A DNA stretch of 64,000 nt from Antedon mediterranea (lineage: Eukaryota > Echinodermata > Crinoidea > Comatulida > Antedonidae). Location: positions 312,501 to 376,500 of the forward strand of contig NC_092676.1 of assembly GCF_964355755.1 (NCBI RefSeq), in the 5' to 3' direction. Below the pieces are notes generated by a model that worked only from the letters and a program-made list of their open reading frames with translations, was not told the DNA's origin and searched no databases. Shown piece after piece: positions 33,618 to 47,300 of this stretch. Positions within the stretch are counted from its first letter, which is position 1. The number at the start of each line of letters is the position of its first letter. The position numbers were made by a program, and so were the translations under genes.

Positions 33618-34756
33618 TTATCGATCTATAGTTTTCCCTGTGTTTCATAATCTTTTGAGATTTTATTTGTTTTACACGAGCTTGTTGAAAATAAGCACTT
33701 TCTTATCAGTGGGGGGATAGTTCAAATTACACAGTAAAATCTCTATTCTTTTGTACACAATTTTTGTAAATAGAGAGGCATTTTAAAAAGCAAAGCAAAA
33801 GAAAAATAAACGGTGGGGTAAAAAATGTTATCAGATGACTAAATATAGGTAATATAACTTGAATATTGCATTTCTGATATTTTTATTCAACTTCAGATTT
33901 TTATTTACATGCTATAGCAAAAATTATCCACCGTATATCCACCATATTTTTTCACCGTCTAGGGAGTCACCAGACATGTTATAACATTAGGTTAATTACC
34001 TAACTACTGAAAAAAAGTCTTCCTGGTTTTTATGGAAGAATTTTGCCAAATTTTGATATGATACAAAATTGGAGAGAGAGAGAGAGAGAGACCGGGAACC
34101 AGTGCCAAAACTGGTGCAGACGCCCTCTATCTGCTGCATGCATAATGTTTCTATAATTTATATTCAGCAGCTCAGAAAAAAAACAAAACAATGTTTGACG
34201 GCGGCGTCGCGCGGCTAGTTTGATCCTTTTCCAAGTACACAATTTCTGAGAAATAATGGCATAAATCGGCCATGAAGACGTTTTAATGACATCAGCTCAG
34301 TGAAGACGTTTATGCGCAAATTTGTTAAATTATTCATCAAATTAGTTATTGTATGATCAAGTTTCTCTGCTAGGCCTACTTTTTTTTACCTGGTACGTAA
34401 TTTGTTTATTATTTATAGTGGCAGCAGTATGGCTGCCTATCCGGCAATGGATGAAACATCATAGGCCTAGGCGTATTATATGGGCTAGGCCTAGCCTTAG
34501 TTCTTGTTATTAATATTATATTGAATTTAATTATGTAGATATTATTTACTGACACAAAAAAAGCATTTGATTTGAAAAAATGCATTTGAATAAATAATAA
34601 TTATTAATAATTAATATAATATAAATGACTGGGTGGGAGTCGTTCTTTCTGCAGGTCCACCAGCTGCTGGTCTTTCTGTTTGAGTTACGTTTTAGTTTAA
34701 GTAACAAAAATAGAAAAGAGAACAAGAGAAATTGACACAGGCTGTATCGTATTATT

Positions 34757-35113
34757 CCATTTAACGATATCGTATTTATTCCATTTAACGCTATCGTATT
34801 ATTCCATTTAACGATATCGTATTATTCCATTTAACGATATCGTATTATTCCATTTAACGATATCGTATTATTCCATTTAACGATATCGTATTATTCCATT
34901 TAACGATATCGTATTATTCCATTTAACGATATCGTATTATTCCATTTAACGATATCGTATTATTCCATTTAACGATATCGTATTATTCCATTTAACGATA
35001 TCGTATTATTCCATTTAACGATATCGTATTATTCCATTTAACGATATCGTATTATTCCATTTAACGATATCGTATTATTCCATTTAACGATACTGTATTA
35101 TTCCATTTAACGA
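34757..35113 (+). repeat. 23 bp satellite with CGATATCG core, about 15 copies
   Basis: Units of TATTCCATTTAACGATATCG plus TAT. Most units carry the perfect palindrome CGATATCG; the second and last units are variant (CGCTATCG, CGATACTG). Little divergence elsewhere. Confidence 0.95.
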
Positions 35114-35139
35114 TTTTCTAATTTGACAAGAAGACACAT

Positions 35140-35275
35140 GGAGGACATTATCATCAATTGTCCAATTTGACCAAGTACTTGGAAAACTAAGACCTACACA
35201 CCTTATCATCAATTGTCCAATTTGACCAAGTACTTGGAAAACTAAGAGTAAGACCTACACACCTTATCATCAATT
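35140..35275 (+). repeat. two-fold duplication, about 65 bp unit
   Basis: The segment TTATCATCAATTGTCCAATT followed by TGACCAAGTACTTGGAAAAC and ACCTACACACC occurs twice head to tail, with a third partial start. Confidence 0.8.
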
Positions 35276-35924
35276 GTCTGTCCAACTTGACAAATCTGTA
35301 TTAATTAAAAGATGTGTGTGTGTGTTGCTCAACTCTTGACCAGACACCTGCCACTAGTTTACCAAATCTTTCTCATCCCTGTTTTATTAAATCATAATGT
35401 ATAATTCAACGTTTGATTTTTCTATTTGCTGCCAAATTTATGAATCTCTAAAGGTAAATTGATTAGACCATAATATTAAATGATAATACATTGGCATTCA
35501 AATAAATTATTTGTCAGTATGTCCTAACATTCAAGTGCACAGAAAATAAATAAATACATTTTAACTTTTTTTTTAGAATTTCAAATGATGATCAATGACT
35601 TTAATTAAAGATGTATTGTCCCTTGAAACACAAAAAATTTTTAAAGTTTAAATTGGCCATATCAAAGTAATATTAAAGTTATTCACTTTAAGTCGAAAAT
35701 TCAAGCCAAAAACAACAAGTTTATGTAATTAACAGGTAAATTAATTTGATTACATTTCGTCTGGAAAATCGTCACGAGCGAAAGTAAACAAAGATTTCAA
35801 ACCATTAGTATGCATTATGCATGATGCTAATTAGCATGATGCTAATTAGGATTGTTTACAACTCGTCGCGGTTGGGAAGGTGTTTTCACACAGATCGCGA
35901 AGAAGTTTTATTATTATTATTATT

Positions 35925-36600
35925 TACCTCCGCCAAGGAGGTATATGTAATCGGTAGCGTGTGTTTGTTTGTTTGTTTGTTTGTTTGTTAGCAGGATTAC
36001 TCAAAAAGTAATCACAAGATCTTTACCAAATGAATAGACAGATAGATATGTGGTCAAGGACTATTCCATTAAATTGTGGGACCATTTGGGACCACAGTCC
36101 CAATTCTGGACCACTTTTTAGTATACTTTTTCAGACCTGCTAGTGTTAAAAGATAGGACAGAATTTTTCAAAAGCCGGCGAGCAGTCTTAAAGTAACAAG
36201 TAAACTGAAATTGCATTTTCTCGAGAACTACTTGTCCAAAAAACTTCATTTTTTAACAAGAGGCAAGAGTTATAATTTGTGATTTGTAATTTTAAAACAT
36301 AATTTGATTTAATGTGCACGTTTTTTGATGCGAGTAGTTTAAAAAACCTATTTCTTTTCAAATTCACTCGTTTGATTTTCGCGTTGCTGTTCTATTGTTA
36401 GTCAACTGAAGCTATTGTTAATTGAAAGGCTTGTTACATAACCATTACACCAAACTCGCATACACATGCTTGTAATGAAATTAGCCTAAATCACAAACAG
36501 CATTAAGACTAAAAATATATATTTTTTTTTTACCGGAGAAATATTATGTAGGAGAATTTTACAGTAGGCGGAGGTATGCACTCTCGGAGTGGCTTTCTAG
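35925..36600. mobile_element. element with ACCTCCGCCAAGGAGGT start
   Basis: Begins ACCTCCGCCAAGGAGGTATA, followed by a GTTTGTTT run and GCAGGATTACTCAAAAAGTA. It ends with GGCGGAGGTATGCACTCTCG and GAGTGGCTTTCTAGT, the inverted form of the start. I recall this CTCCGCCAAGGAGG repeat type from many invertebrate and fish genomes as a non-autonomous DNA element. No transposase is present. Confidence 0.6.
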
Positions 36601-36604
36601 TTAC

Positions 36605-37023
36605 TACTTTGTTTACCCAGGGTAAGCCCAAACAGTTAAAAACTGATTTCCATTGGGGCCCTGCATTGACTTAAAAACCATTTACATAAAAGCATTTTGC
36701 TGAATATATTTCCTATGAAGTTCTGATTTAAATAACCCTATGGATGTGATGGTTCTTAACTCCTCTTCGACGCTATTCCACAGGGTTGCACCAACAACAC
36801 TAAAACTTGTGGAGAAACATTCTTTTCTCGCAAAAGGAATCTTTAACTTCAACAATGTGGACTGCCTCGTTACACCTGACTGGGATAAGGGTGTAAATAT
36901 ATCAGTCATATATTCGGGAGTCATTTTATTTATGCATTTAAATACAAGGACAGTCCTTTTAAATGAAACTCTGTCCGAAAATGAAAGCCATGCATACAGA
37001 GTAGCCAAACAAGCGCGTTGCAT
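36605..37023 (-). pseudogene. C-terminal fragment of a non-LTR retrotransposon protein
   Basis: The minus-strand frame from 37023 to 36682 includes RVSFKRTVLVFKCINKMTPE, TDIFTPL, ATLWNSVEEELR and SIGLFKSELHRKY. This is the usual C-terminal end of CR1/Rex-type LINE proteins. The downstream minus-strand sequence (36660-36605) has the GGGCCCC...CCCTGGGTAAAC 3' tail style. It is truncated at the 5' side, as is common for LINE insertions. Confidence 0.75.
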
Positions 37024-38632
37024 TATGAGATATGTTTTGATCGATTTTGAACAAAAAAACCTCTGTATTTCGGTTAAATTAATTTTTTTCCGACTAATTT
37101 TTGGTGAAAGTTAATAAATCTATTATGATACTTCAAAATGACCCACTTTTTTTCGAAATATAAAAAAACAATTTTTTTTTTCAATTAGTCAAAGGGACAA
37201 TACATCTTTAAGTGTTAAACCATCGTTGATTTCAGGATTAAATGGTTAAAAAAAAGTTAATTGGGAACTCCCTTTGTGGTAACCACCCTGAGTTTATTGC
37301 CTTTTACTCCGGAATTTCCCATACTATAAATTGCAACTCAACGTTTTCTTGTTTTTTTGTAAATCATTGTTGTAATCATTGTTGTAGAATGTAAAAATGT
37401 ATCGCAATTAAATTTTACTGTAAAAATTAATTTTTTTTTATGAATGAATTGGACTCCTAAAATATGGTTTTGTATTTTAATGAATATTAAATGTTCTATT
37501 TAAATCTATTTCTGTAACAATCAATTGTTTACGTAGAATTCAATCAATGGATTGTCCTGTTACAAAGGCCTTGTTGTTATAATAGGAAGTAGAACACAAT
37601 GTTCCTGGTAATAGTTAGCTGTAAACGAACAAGGGGAAGTCCCTTACACAACCCTATTGATTTAGTGTGCCTATTCTTTGTGTTACTTAAAGTTTGATAC
37701 TTAAGTAACACAATACCTAATGAGTTTCGTATTGAAGGTCATATCTTAATTAGCGTTTAACAGAGTTAAGATTATTAAAGATAGTTTTGATTAAGAAATG
37801 TTTTCATTACAAAAATGGAAGAGTTATCAGTGTTTTCTGTATAAACAACAACAATACAATTGCAAAGCTCCTCCCTGTCATTCTCTCACCATCGATATCA
37901 TGGCGTATTGATCGTCAATGTCAATTAAAATTACTAGTTTGTTTCTGCTAAAATGTTACAATGAATTCACAATGGATGGAATTTGTCACTGTGTATAATA
38001 ATTTTAAACTAATATATTTTATACTGTAGATCTGTTTTTCTTACAAGTTACATTTTATCAAAATGTTGTACCATTAACATTATTAATGTTAATTTCTTAA
38101 AGAAATATGAAATGAATTGTGCCTATGATCACAATGTTACTACTGTAGGTTACAGATTGGGGTGTACTTTTGGAACACACAATACAGACACAATAGATAG
38201 GACCAGAGACTGACACAGTTTTTGACTTCACAATAAACTGATTATCATTTGTGCAATTCAATAAAACAGCGGATACAAATTGTGTAGGTTATTTGTACAA
38301 GTAGTCTTTTTGTGTAGATTAAGCTTTATTTCCTAGAACTAGATACTGTCTAAATTTTATTATTTTCCGCTTGTTTGATAAAGAGATGACTTAATAACCT
38401 TGTATCTATTTATATTTTCTTTTGTATTTATTTTGTGCCAGCCCTTTATACAGTAGAATACATTTTGAATAATAAATACTAAGAATGATTTGTATTGAGC
38501 TGTTTTACCCTTTGGAAAATCATCACTTTGTTGTTGAAACTGCAAAATAAAAATTTATAAAGATAGAATAATAAAAAAATTGTAATAAAAAAGCATTGAA
38601 CCATTGTACCCTTTTATCAGATTAGCTCCTTC

Positions 38633-39113
38633 CAATCATGTCCAAAGTGAGATCCCCAAGTCTATCAAAATGAGCAATCATGTCCAAAGTGAGATCCCCA
38701 AGTCTATCAAATGAGCAATCATGTCCAAAGTGAGATCCCCAAGTCTATCAAATGAGCAATCATGTCCAAAGTGAGATCCCCAAGTCTATCAAATGAGCAA
38801 TCATGTCCAAAGTGAGATCCCCAAGTCTATCAAATGAGCAATCATGTCCAAAGTGAGATCTCCAAGTCTATCAAATGAGCAATCATGTCCAAAGTGAGAT
38901 CTCCAAGTCTATCAAATGAGCAATCATGTCCAAAGTGAGATCCCCAAGTCTATCAAATCATGGAGGTATAAAAACCTCCATGATCAAATGAGCAATCATG
39001 TCCAAAGTGAGATCCCCAAGTCTATCAAATGAGCAATCATGTCCAAAGTGAGATCCCCAAGTCTATCAAATGAGCAATCATGTCCAAAGTGAGATCCCCA
39101 AGTCTATCAAATG
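38633..39113 (+). repeat. 41 bp satellite, about 11 copies, with a hairpin insertion
   Basis: Units of AATCATGTCCAAAGTGAGAT plus CCCCAAGTCTATCAAATGAGC are nearly identical. One unit is interrupted at 38957-38984 by a perfect 11 bp inverted repeat ATCATGGAGGT...ACCTCCATGAT with a 6-base loop. Confidence 0.95.
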
Positions 39114-39752
39114 AGTTTATGATATTTACAGTAATTCATTCATTCAATCTTTTATTTTGGAATCTCTAGTCCATAGAAAGTAAAATTACGTTTAAATTAA
39201 TTAAAAATAAACAAGACTGTAATACTCATCTTAGGATGGTATTAATGTGCTGTATGATGGCTTTATGTGAAAGACGTGTTTCTCTATATATTCAGGGGAA
39301 GTAGTAAAAATAAATGTATGTAACAACTTAAAGGAAGTAATTAAGTAATTGCCATTTTAAGTACCATTCCTTTGTCCAGGTTTCTGCGGTCCTTTGTCCA
39401 CATCTTGGTTATTGTTTTACATTTGTAGGTTCCAAGTGTTCATTGTAAGTTTCTCATTATACTTTAAAATATTACGCATGCGTTTCCTCTTTCATTGGGA
39501 AGTTTTATCAATATATTCTACTTTTCTCATAGCAACCACCGGTAGACGCTTTATTAAACATAAAGAATTATATGTAAATGTAGTCGGCTTACTGATTTAG
39601 AACATTATTTGTTTTTATTGCAGTGTGAGCACGTACTTAAATTGGCATAGGATATTCTGGTAAGTACCATCAATGTTGACTTTATTTTTGAGAATTGTCT
39701 ACTGTAATAATTTTAAAAATTATTATATTATTGACATGTTTCATGATGAAAC

Positions 39753-40079
39753 ATGATATATTGTCCCCCTATTTTTTGTTGAATATGCCATTTTAATGTC
39801 ACCTAATAGTTATTCACTTTGACCAAAACCATAATTGGAAAAAAAATATTTTCATGAAAAAATCCAATTTAAAGCAAAAAAATACCTAAATATGTGTCAG
39901 ACAATGGTTTTAAGTTAAAATTAACCATTTCCTTTGTCTTTTATGAGTGAAATCATTATTTCTGTTGATTTTTTTGTTAACAGAAGTAATACCTTTATTA
40001 AAACTGCAAAATGGCCTACTCAAGTCTGATTTTATTAATCTTTATTTTTCAGGTTTTTGTGGGACAATACATCTTTAAT
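39753..40079. mobile_element. MITE with GATATATTGTCCCC end
   Basis: Left end GATATATTGTCCCCC, right end GGGACAATACATCTTTAATT. It shares TAGTTATTCACTTTGACCAA with the element at 19000-19293, in inverted orientation. Confidence 0.75.
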
Positions 40080-41350
40080 TATTTTTTTAATTTTTGAAAA
40101 ATTCATAGAAGCTAACATAAACAAGAAATCTGGTACCAAAACTAGGAATGTAAACAAGAACACAAAACTAGACAATGAATGACATTTTCTTTATTTTACT
40201 AATTTCTCCTTTTAAAAAAAAAATAAATGGTTTAAACTTTGTAAAATGATATGATATTTTATAGAGTAGATATGAGAAGTGTTTCTCATTGTTAAAGCTG
40301 TAGTTAATAATGCAATATAAACCTAGAAAAAAAGCAGTAAAAATTTAAATGTGTCCTAATAGCTTCTTCCTCCTTACTACTTCCTTCCGTTATTCTGAGG
40401 GTTATTATTAACATCATGAAATCTATAACCAATCCAGCCTTGTTATCTGTATTGTATTTTCCTTTTATCTCCCTCTTCCTTTATCTTCCATGCGGCATCC
40501 ATTCATTTCCTGTTGTTCCAGCTTTATGCATTTTTCCATCTCAAGCAATCAAACAATTAACAATCAAATTAAAGTATAAATTGTTTACCTCTACCAGAAC
40601 TGAACAAAATGTTTGGTTGCTATGTCTTCCAAGCCCTAGGGACCCTGATCTGAAATGTATTTTATTTTTATCTCTTAAAAAATATACCAACATATACCAT
40701 GCCAATTTGAAAATCAGACACCATTGGGCCCCAACCAACACGGCCATATTTTGGGGTGTTTTTTTTTATAACAATCATGAAACTCATGAAATATTTGTCC
40801 TTAATTTTTATTTTGTTGATGTATAGTTTGATATTATTATTGCAATTCAGCTTTTTGAGCTGCGATAGTCGAATAGTGTTACATTTTTTTATATTATGTT
40901 GAATAAATACCGAAATACAACACATTTTATACCTTCAAATCTATCTACTGTACACTGCTCTGCACAATGTACATTTACCTAAAGTTATTTGTTCACAGCA
41001 AACAGGATTACATTCAACCTATACTCCCTTGCTATTTGTTCTGCCTTCAATATATTATCTGCTTCACTTATTTTTCCAGGAATTTTGTCTGTTTGTGCTT
41101 AAAATAAATTCTGTTTTCCAAAAAGTTAATTCAAGTGCAATAAAGCCAATTCATAGATATTGATTGGATGGTTAATATTGTATTGACACAAGTTTACAAT
41201 ACCATAGCAGTCCAATCCAAAGGCCCGTTATCTTTTTATAGTCCCGCCTACATCTTTCAGTTTACCAGTACAGTAGTAAATCATTATTGAGTATAATAAG
41301 TGCTTCGCTGGGACAAATATTAAACAACAAAAATACAAGTTGCTGCAGCA

Positions 41351-44300
41351 ATGCTATCGTCTTTACCACCACCATACATGCAGGCTCAAAGTAAGAAACA
41401 TTAAGTTATGATTAATGTTCAATTAAATGTTCACTTTCAATTAATTATTTTTTTTAATACAATAATTGTTTTTTGTTTATTCTTATGTCAATTAAATTTT
41501 TTTTTATACTTTAACAAATATTTTCATACCTTCTTCTATTGTATGGTCTACCTAAAGAAAATTGAAAGATTTTATTTATATTTTCTTCCGAGACCATACA
41601 TACAGTAATGCCATAAGACCATAAGACCATACAGTAATGCCATAATCAAACCTGCACCTTCCATTCAAGAATAAATATTTAGTTTTATCAGTACAGCTAC
41701 TATCGAATAATACAGTATGTACTTATATCAGTACAGGTGTCTAATAATATGTAATTTCATCAGTACAGGTGTCTAATATTATGTAATTCTATCAGTACAG
41801 GTGTCTAATAATATGTAATTTCATCAGTACATGTGTCTAATAATATGTAATTTCATCAGTACATGTGTCTAATTTTATGTAATTTCATCACTACAGGTGT
41901 CTAATAATATGTAATTCTATCAGTACAGCTATCTAATAATTATATAATTTCATCAGTACAAGTGTCTAACATTATGTAATTTCATCAGTACAGGTGTCTA
42001 ATATTATGTAATTTCATCAAGTACAGGTGTCTAATAATATGTAATTTCATCAGTACAGGTGTACTGTGTATTCTAGATACCAAAAAACCAAATCATACTA
42101 GATGAAGCTTTAACTAATTACATGATTTTCTTTTTAGTATATGCCGATATGACGTCTGATGAAGCATCACCCTCAACTGTGCGGCCCTTAAGCCAGACAG
42201 TAGTGGTTCCCCCTTACATCTCATTTGACTATCCATCTCTCTGTAGCCCTACTGGCAATCAGCATTCATCCGCTATGATTGGCTACGGCTCAGCAGTTGC
42301 TAAACCGGTTGCAATCCCTTCAACTTCCCCATATTCAGTTTTTCCAATATGTAAGTAAACAGACCTCTTTTATTTATTGAATTCAATTCAATACTTTTTT
42401 TTTGGTAACTGCTTTATTATGTGAACCCATGGCTGTAGCCAGCATAAGGCAGATGAGGTGCTCACCTCATCTGAAATTTTCAATTTTTACTACCCACCCC
42501 CATCACAGATCTTCATATTTTATATCAATAATTATATTTAAAGCATCTTTGTCTCGTCTGATTTTAACCTACGGCCTTGTTACCTACTGTAAATCTTTAG
42601 TGGCCGTCAATCACTTTCTTTCACTTAAGTTTTAAGGATTTCCCTACTGTAGTACTTAATTAGATATGAGAATGTTTAAACTGCAAGGGTGTTTCCCTGT
42701 GATTGGTGAACATGCCCACATACTTTGATTAATAATAGCCAAAATCTCTAATATGCACAGTAGCTAATTTTGTTTCCTGAATTTAATCCCCAATATTGTT
42801 GAAACCACATAAAAATTACCTAATCCAAGAAATTTTTTTAACTTTTATGCAAGATTTGTTTTTTAAATATTTTTATATAGTTTATTTTATATCATTGTTG
42901 TTACTTTGGGAGTACGGAACCTGAACTCTTGTTATAGTGATTAGGTTCACTTTTAGGTTCCTGCCTACTCCCTTAGTTTCTGTGTTTTGTTTGTTTGTAA
43001 CTGGTTTTTGGCAATAAATAATAATAATAATAATAATGATTAATCTTGCCCCTTGGTCTCGTGCTGTTTGTATTGTATTTAACCCATTTTATCATATATT
43101 TAATATTGTAATATAATGTGATAAGCAAGACAATTTGAGTGATTGACAAAATAAAATAATTGAATTTAATGTTTAACTTTAAAAAAAAAAATTGTTTTGC
43201 AGCTAAATATCCACATTTATGGACAAAAGAAGATGTAAAGATTTGGCTAAAATGGTGTGTTGAAGAGTTTTCACTAAATGAGATTGCTGTTGATAGATTT
43301 TCGATGAATGGTAAAGCTTTGTGTCTGCTGCGTAAAGACGGCTTCAACGACCGTGTCCCCTACACTGGTGATGTTTTATATGAGCATCTTCAAACACTTT
43401 TACAACTTAAAAGTAAGTATTTTTTACAAAATAAAATCAGTTTTAAAACATGATAATTGTCGTATTTAATTGGGATTTTACCGGCGAGTACAGTTTATTT
43501 GTTGAGTACTTATTTAACAGAGTATTTTGAGCGTTGAGATTGTTCTTAACGAAAAAGCTTGCGTTGTTAATGTTTTCTATACGAATGATTTTCTGTTGAG
43601 CACAATCCGTATACAATTTACCATTCGAATATAAAAAGTACTCAACAAATATTTTAGAATGTTATCAATATTGTTTGACTCGGTGTCTTCACATTTTAGT
43701 CAGTATTGTAGCTTATCAATATTGTTTGACTCGGTGTCTTCACATTTTAGTCAGTATTGTAGCTTATCAATATTGTTTGACTCGGTGTCTTCACATTTTA
43801 GTCAGTATTGTAGCTTATCAATATTGTTTGACTCGGTGTCTTCACATTTTAGTCAGTATTGTAGCTTATCAATATTGTTTGACTCGTTGTCTTCACATTT
43901 TAGTCAGTATTGTAGCTTATCAATATTGTGTGACTCGGTGTCTTCACATTTTAGTCAGTATTGTAGCTTATCAATATTGTGTGACTCGGTGTCTTCACAT
44001 TTTAGTCAGTATTGTGTGTTATCAATATTGTTTGACTCGGTGTCTTCACATTTTAGTCAGTATTGTGTGTTATCAATATTGTTTGACTCGGTGTCTTCAC
44101 ATTTTAGTCAGTATTGTAGCTTATCAATATTGTGTGACTCGGTGTCTTCACATTTTAGTCAGTATTGTAGCTCATCAATATTGTGTGACTCGGTGTCTTC
44201 ACATTTTAGTCAGTATTGTAGCTTATCAATATTGTTTGACTCGGTGTCTTCACATTTTAGTCAGTATTGTAGCTTATCAATATTGTGTGACTCGGTGTCT

Positions 44301-47300
44301 TCACATTTTAGTCAGTATTGTAGCTTATCAATATTGTGTGACTCGGTGTCTTCACATTTTAGTCAGTATTGTAGCTTATCAATATTGTTTGACTCGGTGT
44401 CTTCACATTTTAGTCAGTATTGTAGCTTATCAATATTGTTTGACTCGTTGTCTTCACATTTTAGTCAGTATTGTAGCTTATCAATATTGTGTGACTCGTT
44501 GTCTTCGCATTTTAGTCAGTATTGTAGCTTATCAATATTGTGTGACTCGGTGTCTTCACATTTTAGTCGGTATTGTAGCTTATCAATATTGTTTGACTCG
44601 GTGTCTTCACATTTTAGTCAGTATTGTAGCTTATCAATATTGTGTGACTCGTTGTCTTTGCATTTTAGTCAGTATTGTAGCTTATCAATATTGTTTGACT
44701 CGGTGTCTTCACATTTTAGTCAGTATTGTAGCTTATCAATATTGTGTGACTCGGTGTCTTCACATTTTAGTCAGTATTGTAGCTTATCAATATTGTTTGA
44801 CTCGGTGTCTTCACATTTTAGTCAGTATTGTAGCTTATCAATATTGTGTGACTCGTTGTCTTCGCATTTTAGTCAGTATTGTAGCTTATCAATATTGTTT
44901 GACTCGGTGTCTTCACATTTTAGTCAGTATTGTAGCTTATCAATATTGTTTGACTCGGTGTCTTCACATTTTAGTCAGTATTGTAGCTTATCAATATTGT
45001 GTGACTCGGTGTCTTCACATTTTAGTCAGTATTGTAGCTTATCAATATTGTGTGACTCGGTGTCTTCACATTTTAGTCAGTATTGTAGCTTATCAATATT
45101 GTTTGACTCGGTGTCTTCACATTTTAGTCAGTATTGTAGCTTATCAATATTGTGTGACTTGGTGTCTTCACATTTTAGTCAGTATTGTAGCTTATCAATA
45201 TTGTGTGACTCGGTGTCTTCACATTTTAGTCAGTATTGTAGCTTATCAATATTGTTTGACTCGGTGTCTTCACATTTTAGTCAGTATTGTAGCTTATCAA
45301 TATTGTGTGACTCGTTGTCTTCACATTTTAGTCAGTATTGTAGCTTATCAATATTGTGTGACTCGTTGTCTTCACATTTTAGTCAGTATTGTAGCTTATC
45401 AATATTGTGTGACTCGTTGTCTTCACATTTTAGTCAGTATTGTAGCTTATCAATATTGTTTGACTCGGTGTCTTCACATTTTAGTCAGTATTGTAGCTTA
45501 TCAATATTGTTTGACTCGGTGTCTTCACATTTTAGTCAGTATTGTAGCTTATCAATATTGTTTGACTCGGTGTCTTCACATTTTAGTCAGTATTGTAGCT
45601 TATCAATATTGTTTGACTCGGTGTCTTCACATTTTAGTCAGTATTGTAGCTTATCAATATTGTTTGACTCGGTGTCTTCACATTTTAGTCAGTATTGTAG
45701 CTTATCAATATTGTTTGACTCGGTGTCTTCACATTTTAGTCAGTATTGTAGCTTATCAATATTGTGTGACTTGGTGTCTTCACATTTTAGTCAGTATTGT
45801 AGCTTATCAATATTGTGTGACTCGGTGTCTTCACATTTTAGTCAGTATTGTAGCTTATCAATATTGTTTGACTCGGTGTCTTCACATTTTAGTCAGTATT
45901 GTAGCTTATCAATATTGTGTGACTCGTTGTCTTCACATTTTAGTCAGTATTGTAGCTTATCAATATTGTGTGACTCGTTGTCTTCACATTTTAGTCAGTA
46001 TTGTAGCTTATCAATATTGTGTGACTCGTTGTCTTCACATTTTAGTCAGTATTGTAGCTTATCAATATTGTTTGACTCGGTGTCTTCACATTTTAGTCAG
46101 TATTGTAGCTTATCAATATTGTGTGACTCGTTGTCTTCGCATTTTAGTCAGTATTGTAGCTTATCAATATTGTTTGACTCGGTGTCTTCACATTTTAGTC
46201 AGTATTGTAGCTTATCAATATTGTTTGACTCGGTGTCTTCACATTTTAGTCAGTATTGTAGCTTATCAATATTGTTTGACTCGGTGTCTTCGCATTTTAG
46301 TCAGTATTGTAGCTTATCAATATTGTTTGACTCGGTGTCTTCACATTTTAGTCAGTATTGTAGCTTATCAATATTGTTTGATTCGGTGTCTTCACATTTT
46401 AGTCAGTATTGTAGCTTATCAATATTGTTTGACTCGGTGTCTTCACATTTTAGTCAGTATTGTAGCTTATCAATATTGTGTGACTCGGTGTCTTCACATT
46501 TTAGTCAGTATTGTAGCTTATCAATATTGTTTGACTCGGTGTCTTCACATTTTAGTCAGTATTGTAGCTTATCAATATTGTGTGACTCGTTGTCTTCACA
46601 TTTTAGTCAGTATTGTAGCTTATCAATATTGTGTGACTCGTTGTCTTCACATTTTAGTCAGTATTGTAGCTTATCAATATTGTTTGACTCGGTGTCTTCA
46701 CATTTTAGTCAGTATTGTAGCTTATCAATATTGTGTGACTCGTTGTCTTCACATTTTAGTCAGTATTGTAGCTTATCAATATTGTGTGACTCGTTGTCTT
46801 CACATTTTAGTCAGTATTGTAGCTTATCAATATTGTGTGACTCGTTGTCTTCACATTTTAGTCAGTATTGTAGCTTATCAATATTGTGTGACTCGGTGTC
46901 TTCACATTTTAGTCAGTATTGTAGCTTATCAATATTGTGTGACTCGTTGTCTTCACATTTTAGTCAGTATTGTAGCTTATCAATATTGTTTGACTCGGTG
47001 TCTTCACATTTTAGTCAGTATTGTAGCTTATCAATATTGTGTGACTCGGTGTCTTCACATTTTAGTCAGTATTGTAGCTTATCAATATTGTGTGACTCGG
47101 TGTCTTCACATTTTAGTCAGTATTGTAGCTTATCAATATTGTGTGACTCGGTGTCTTCACATTTTAGTCAGTATTGTAGCTTATCAATATTGTGTGACTC
47201 GGTGTCTTCACATTTTAGTCGGTATTGTAGCTTATCAATATTGTTTGACTCGGTGTCTTCGCATTTTAGTCAGTATTGTAGCTTATCAATATTGTGTGAC

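Larger units (their letters stand above)
35605..37211. mobile_element. MITE with TTAAAGATGTATTGTCCC ends, interrupted by other elements
   Basis: Left end TTAAAGATGTATTGTCCC at 35605, right end GGGACAATACATCTTTAA ending near 37211. The two relatives in this window are about 300 bp, so some 1.3 kb has been inserted: a CTCCGCC-ended element and a LINE fragment on the minus strand. Confidence 0.65.
32098..41350. other. 9.25 kb intergenic region between RNF25 and ETV6
   Basis: No host gene was recognised. Contents: LINE reverse-transcriptase remnant (32545-33617), a GC-richer patch at about 34190-34290, a 23 bp satellite (34757-35113), a duplicated 60 bp segment (35140-35275), nested transposons (35605-37211), a 41 bp satellite (38633-39113) and another MITE (39753-40079). 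Non-coding 5' exons of ETV6 could be hidden here. Confidence 0.55.

Noticed and set aside
36740-37114. Plus-strand 124-codon open frame
   Set aside because: It is the antisense of the LINE C-terminal fragment on the minus strand.
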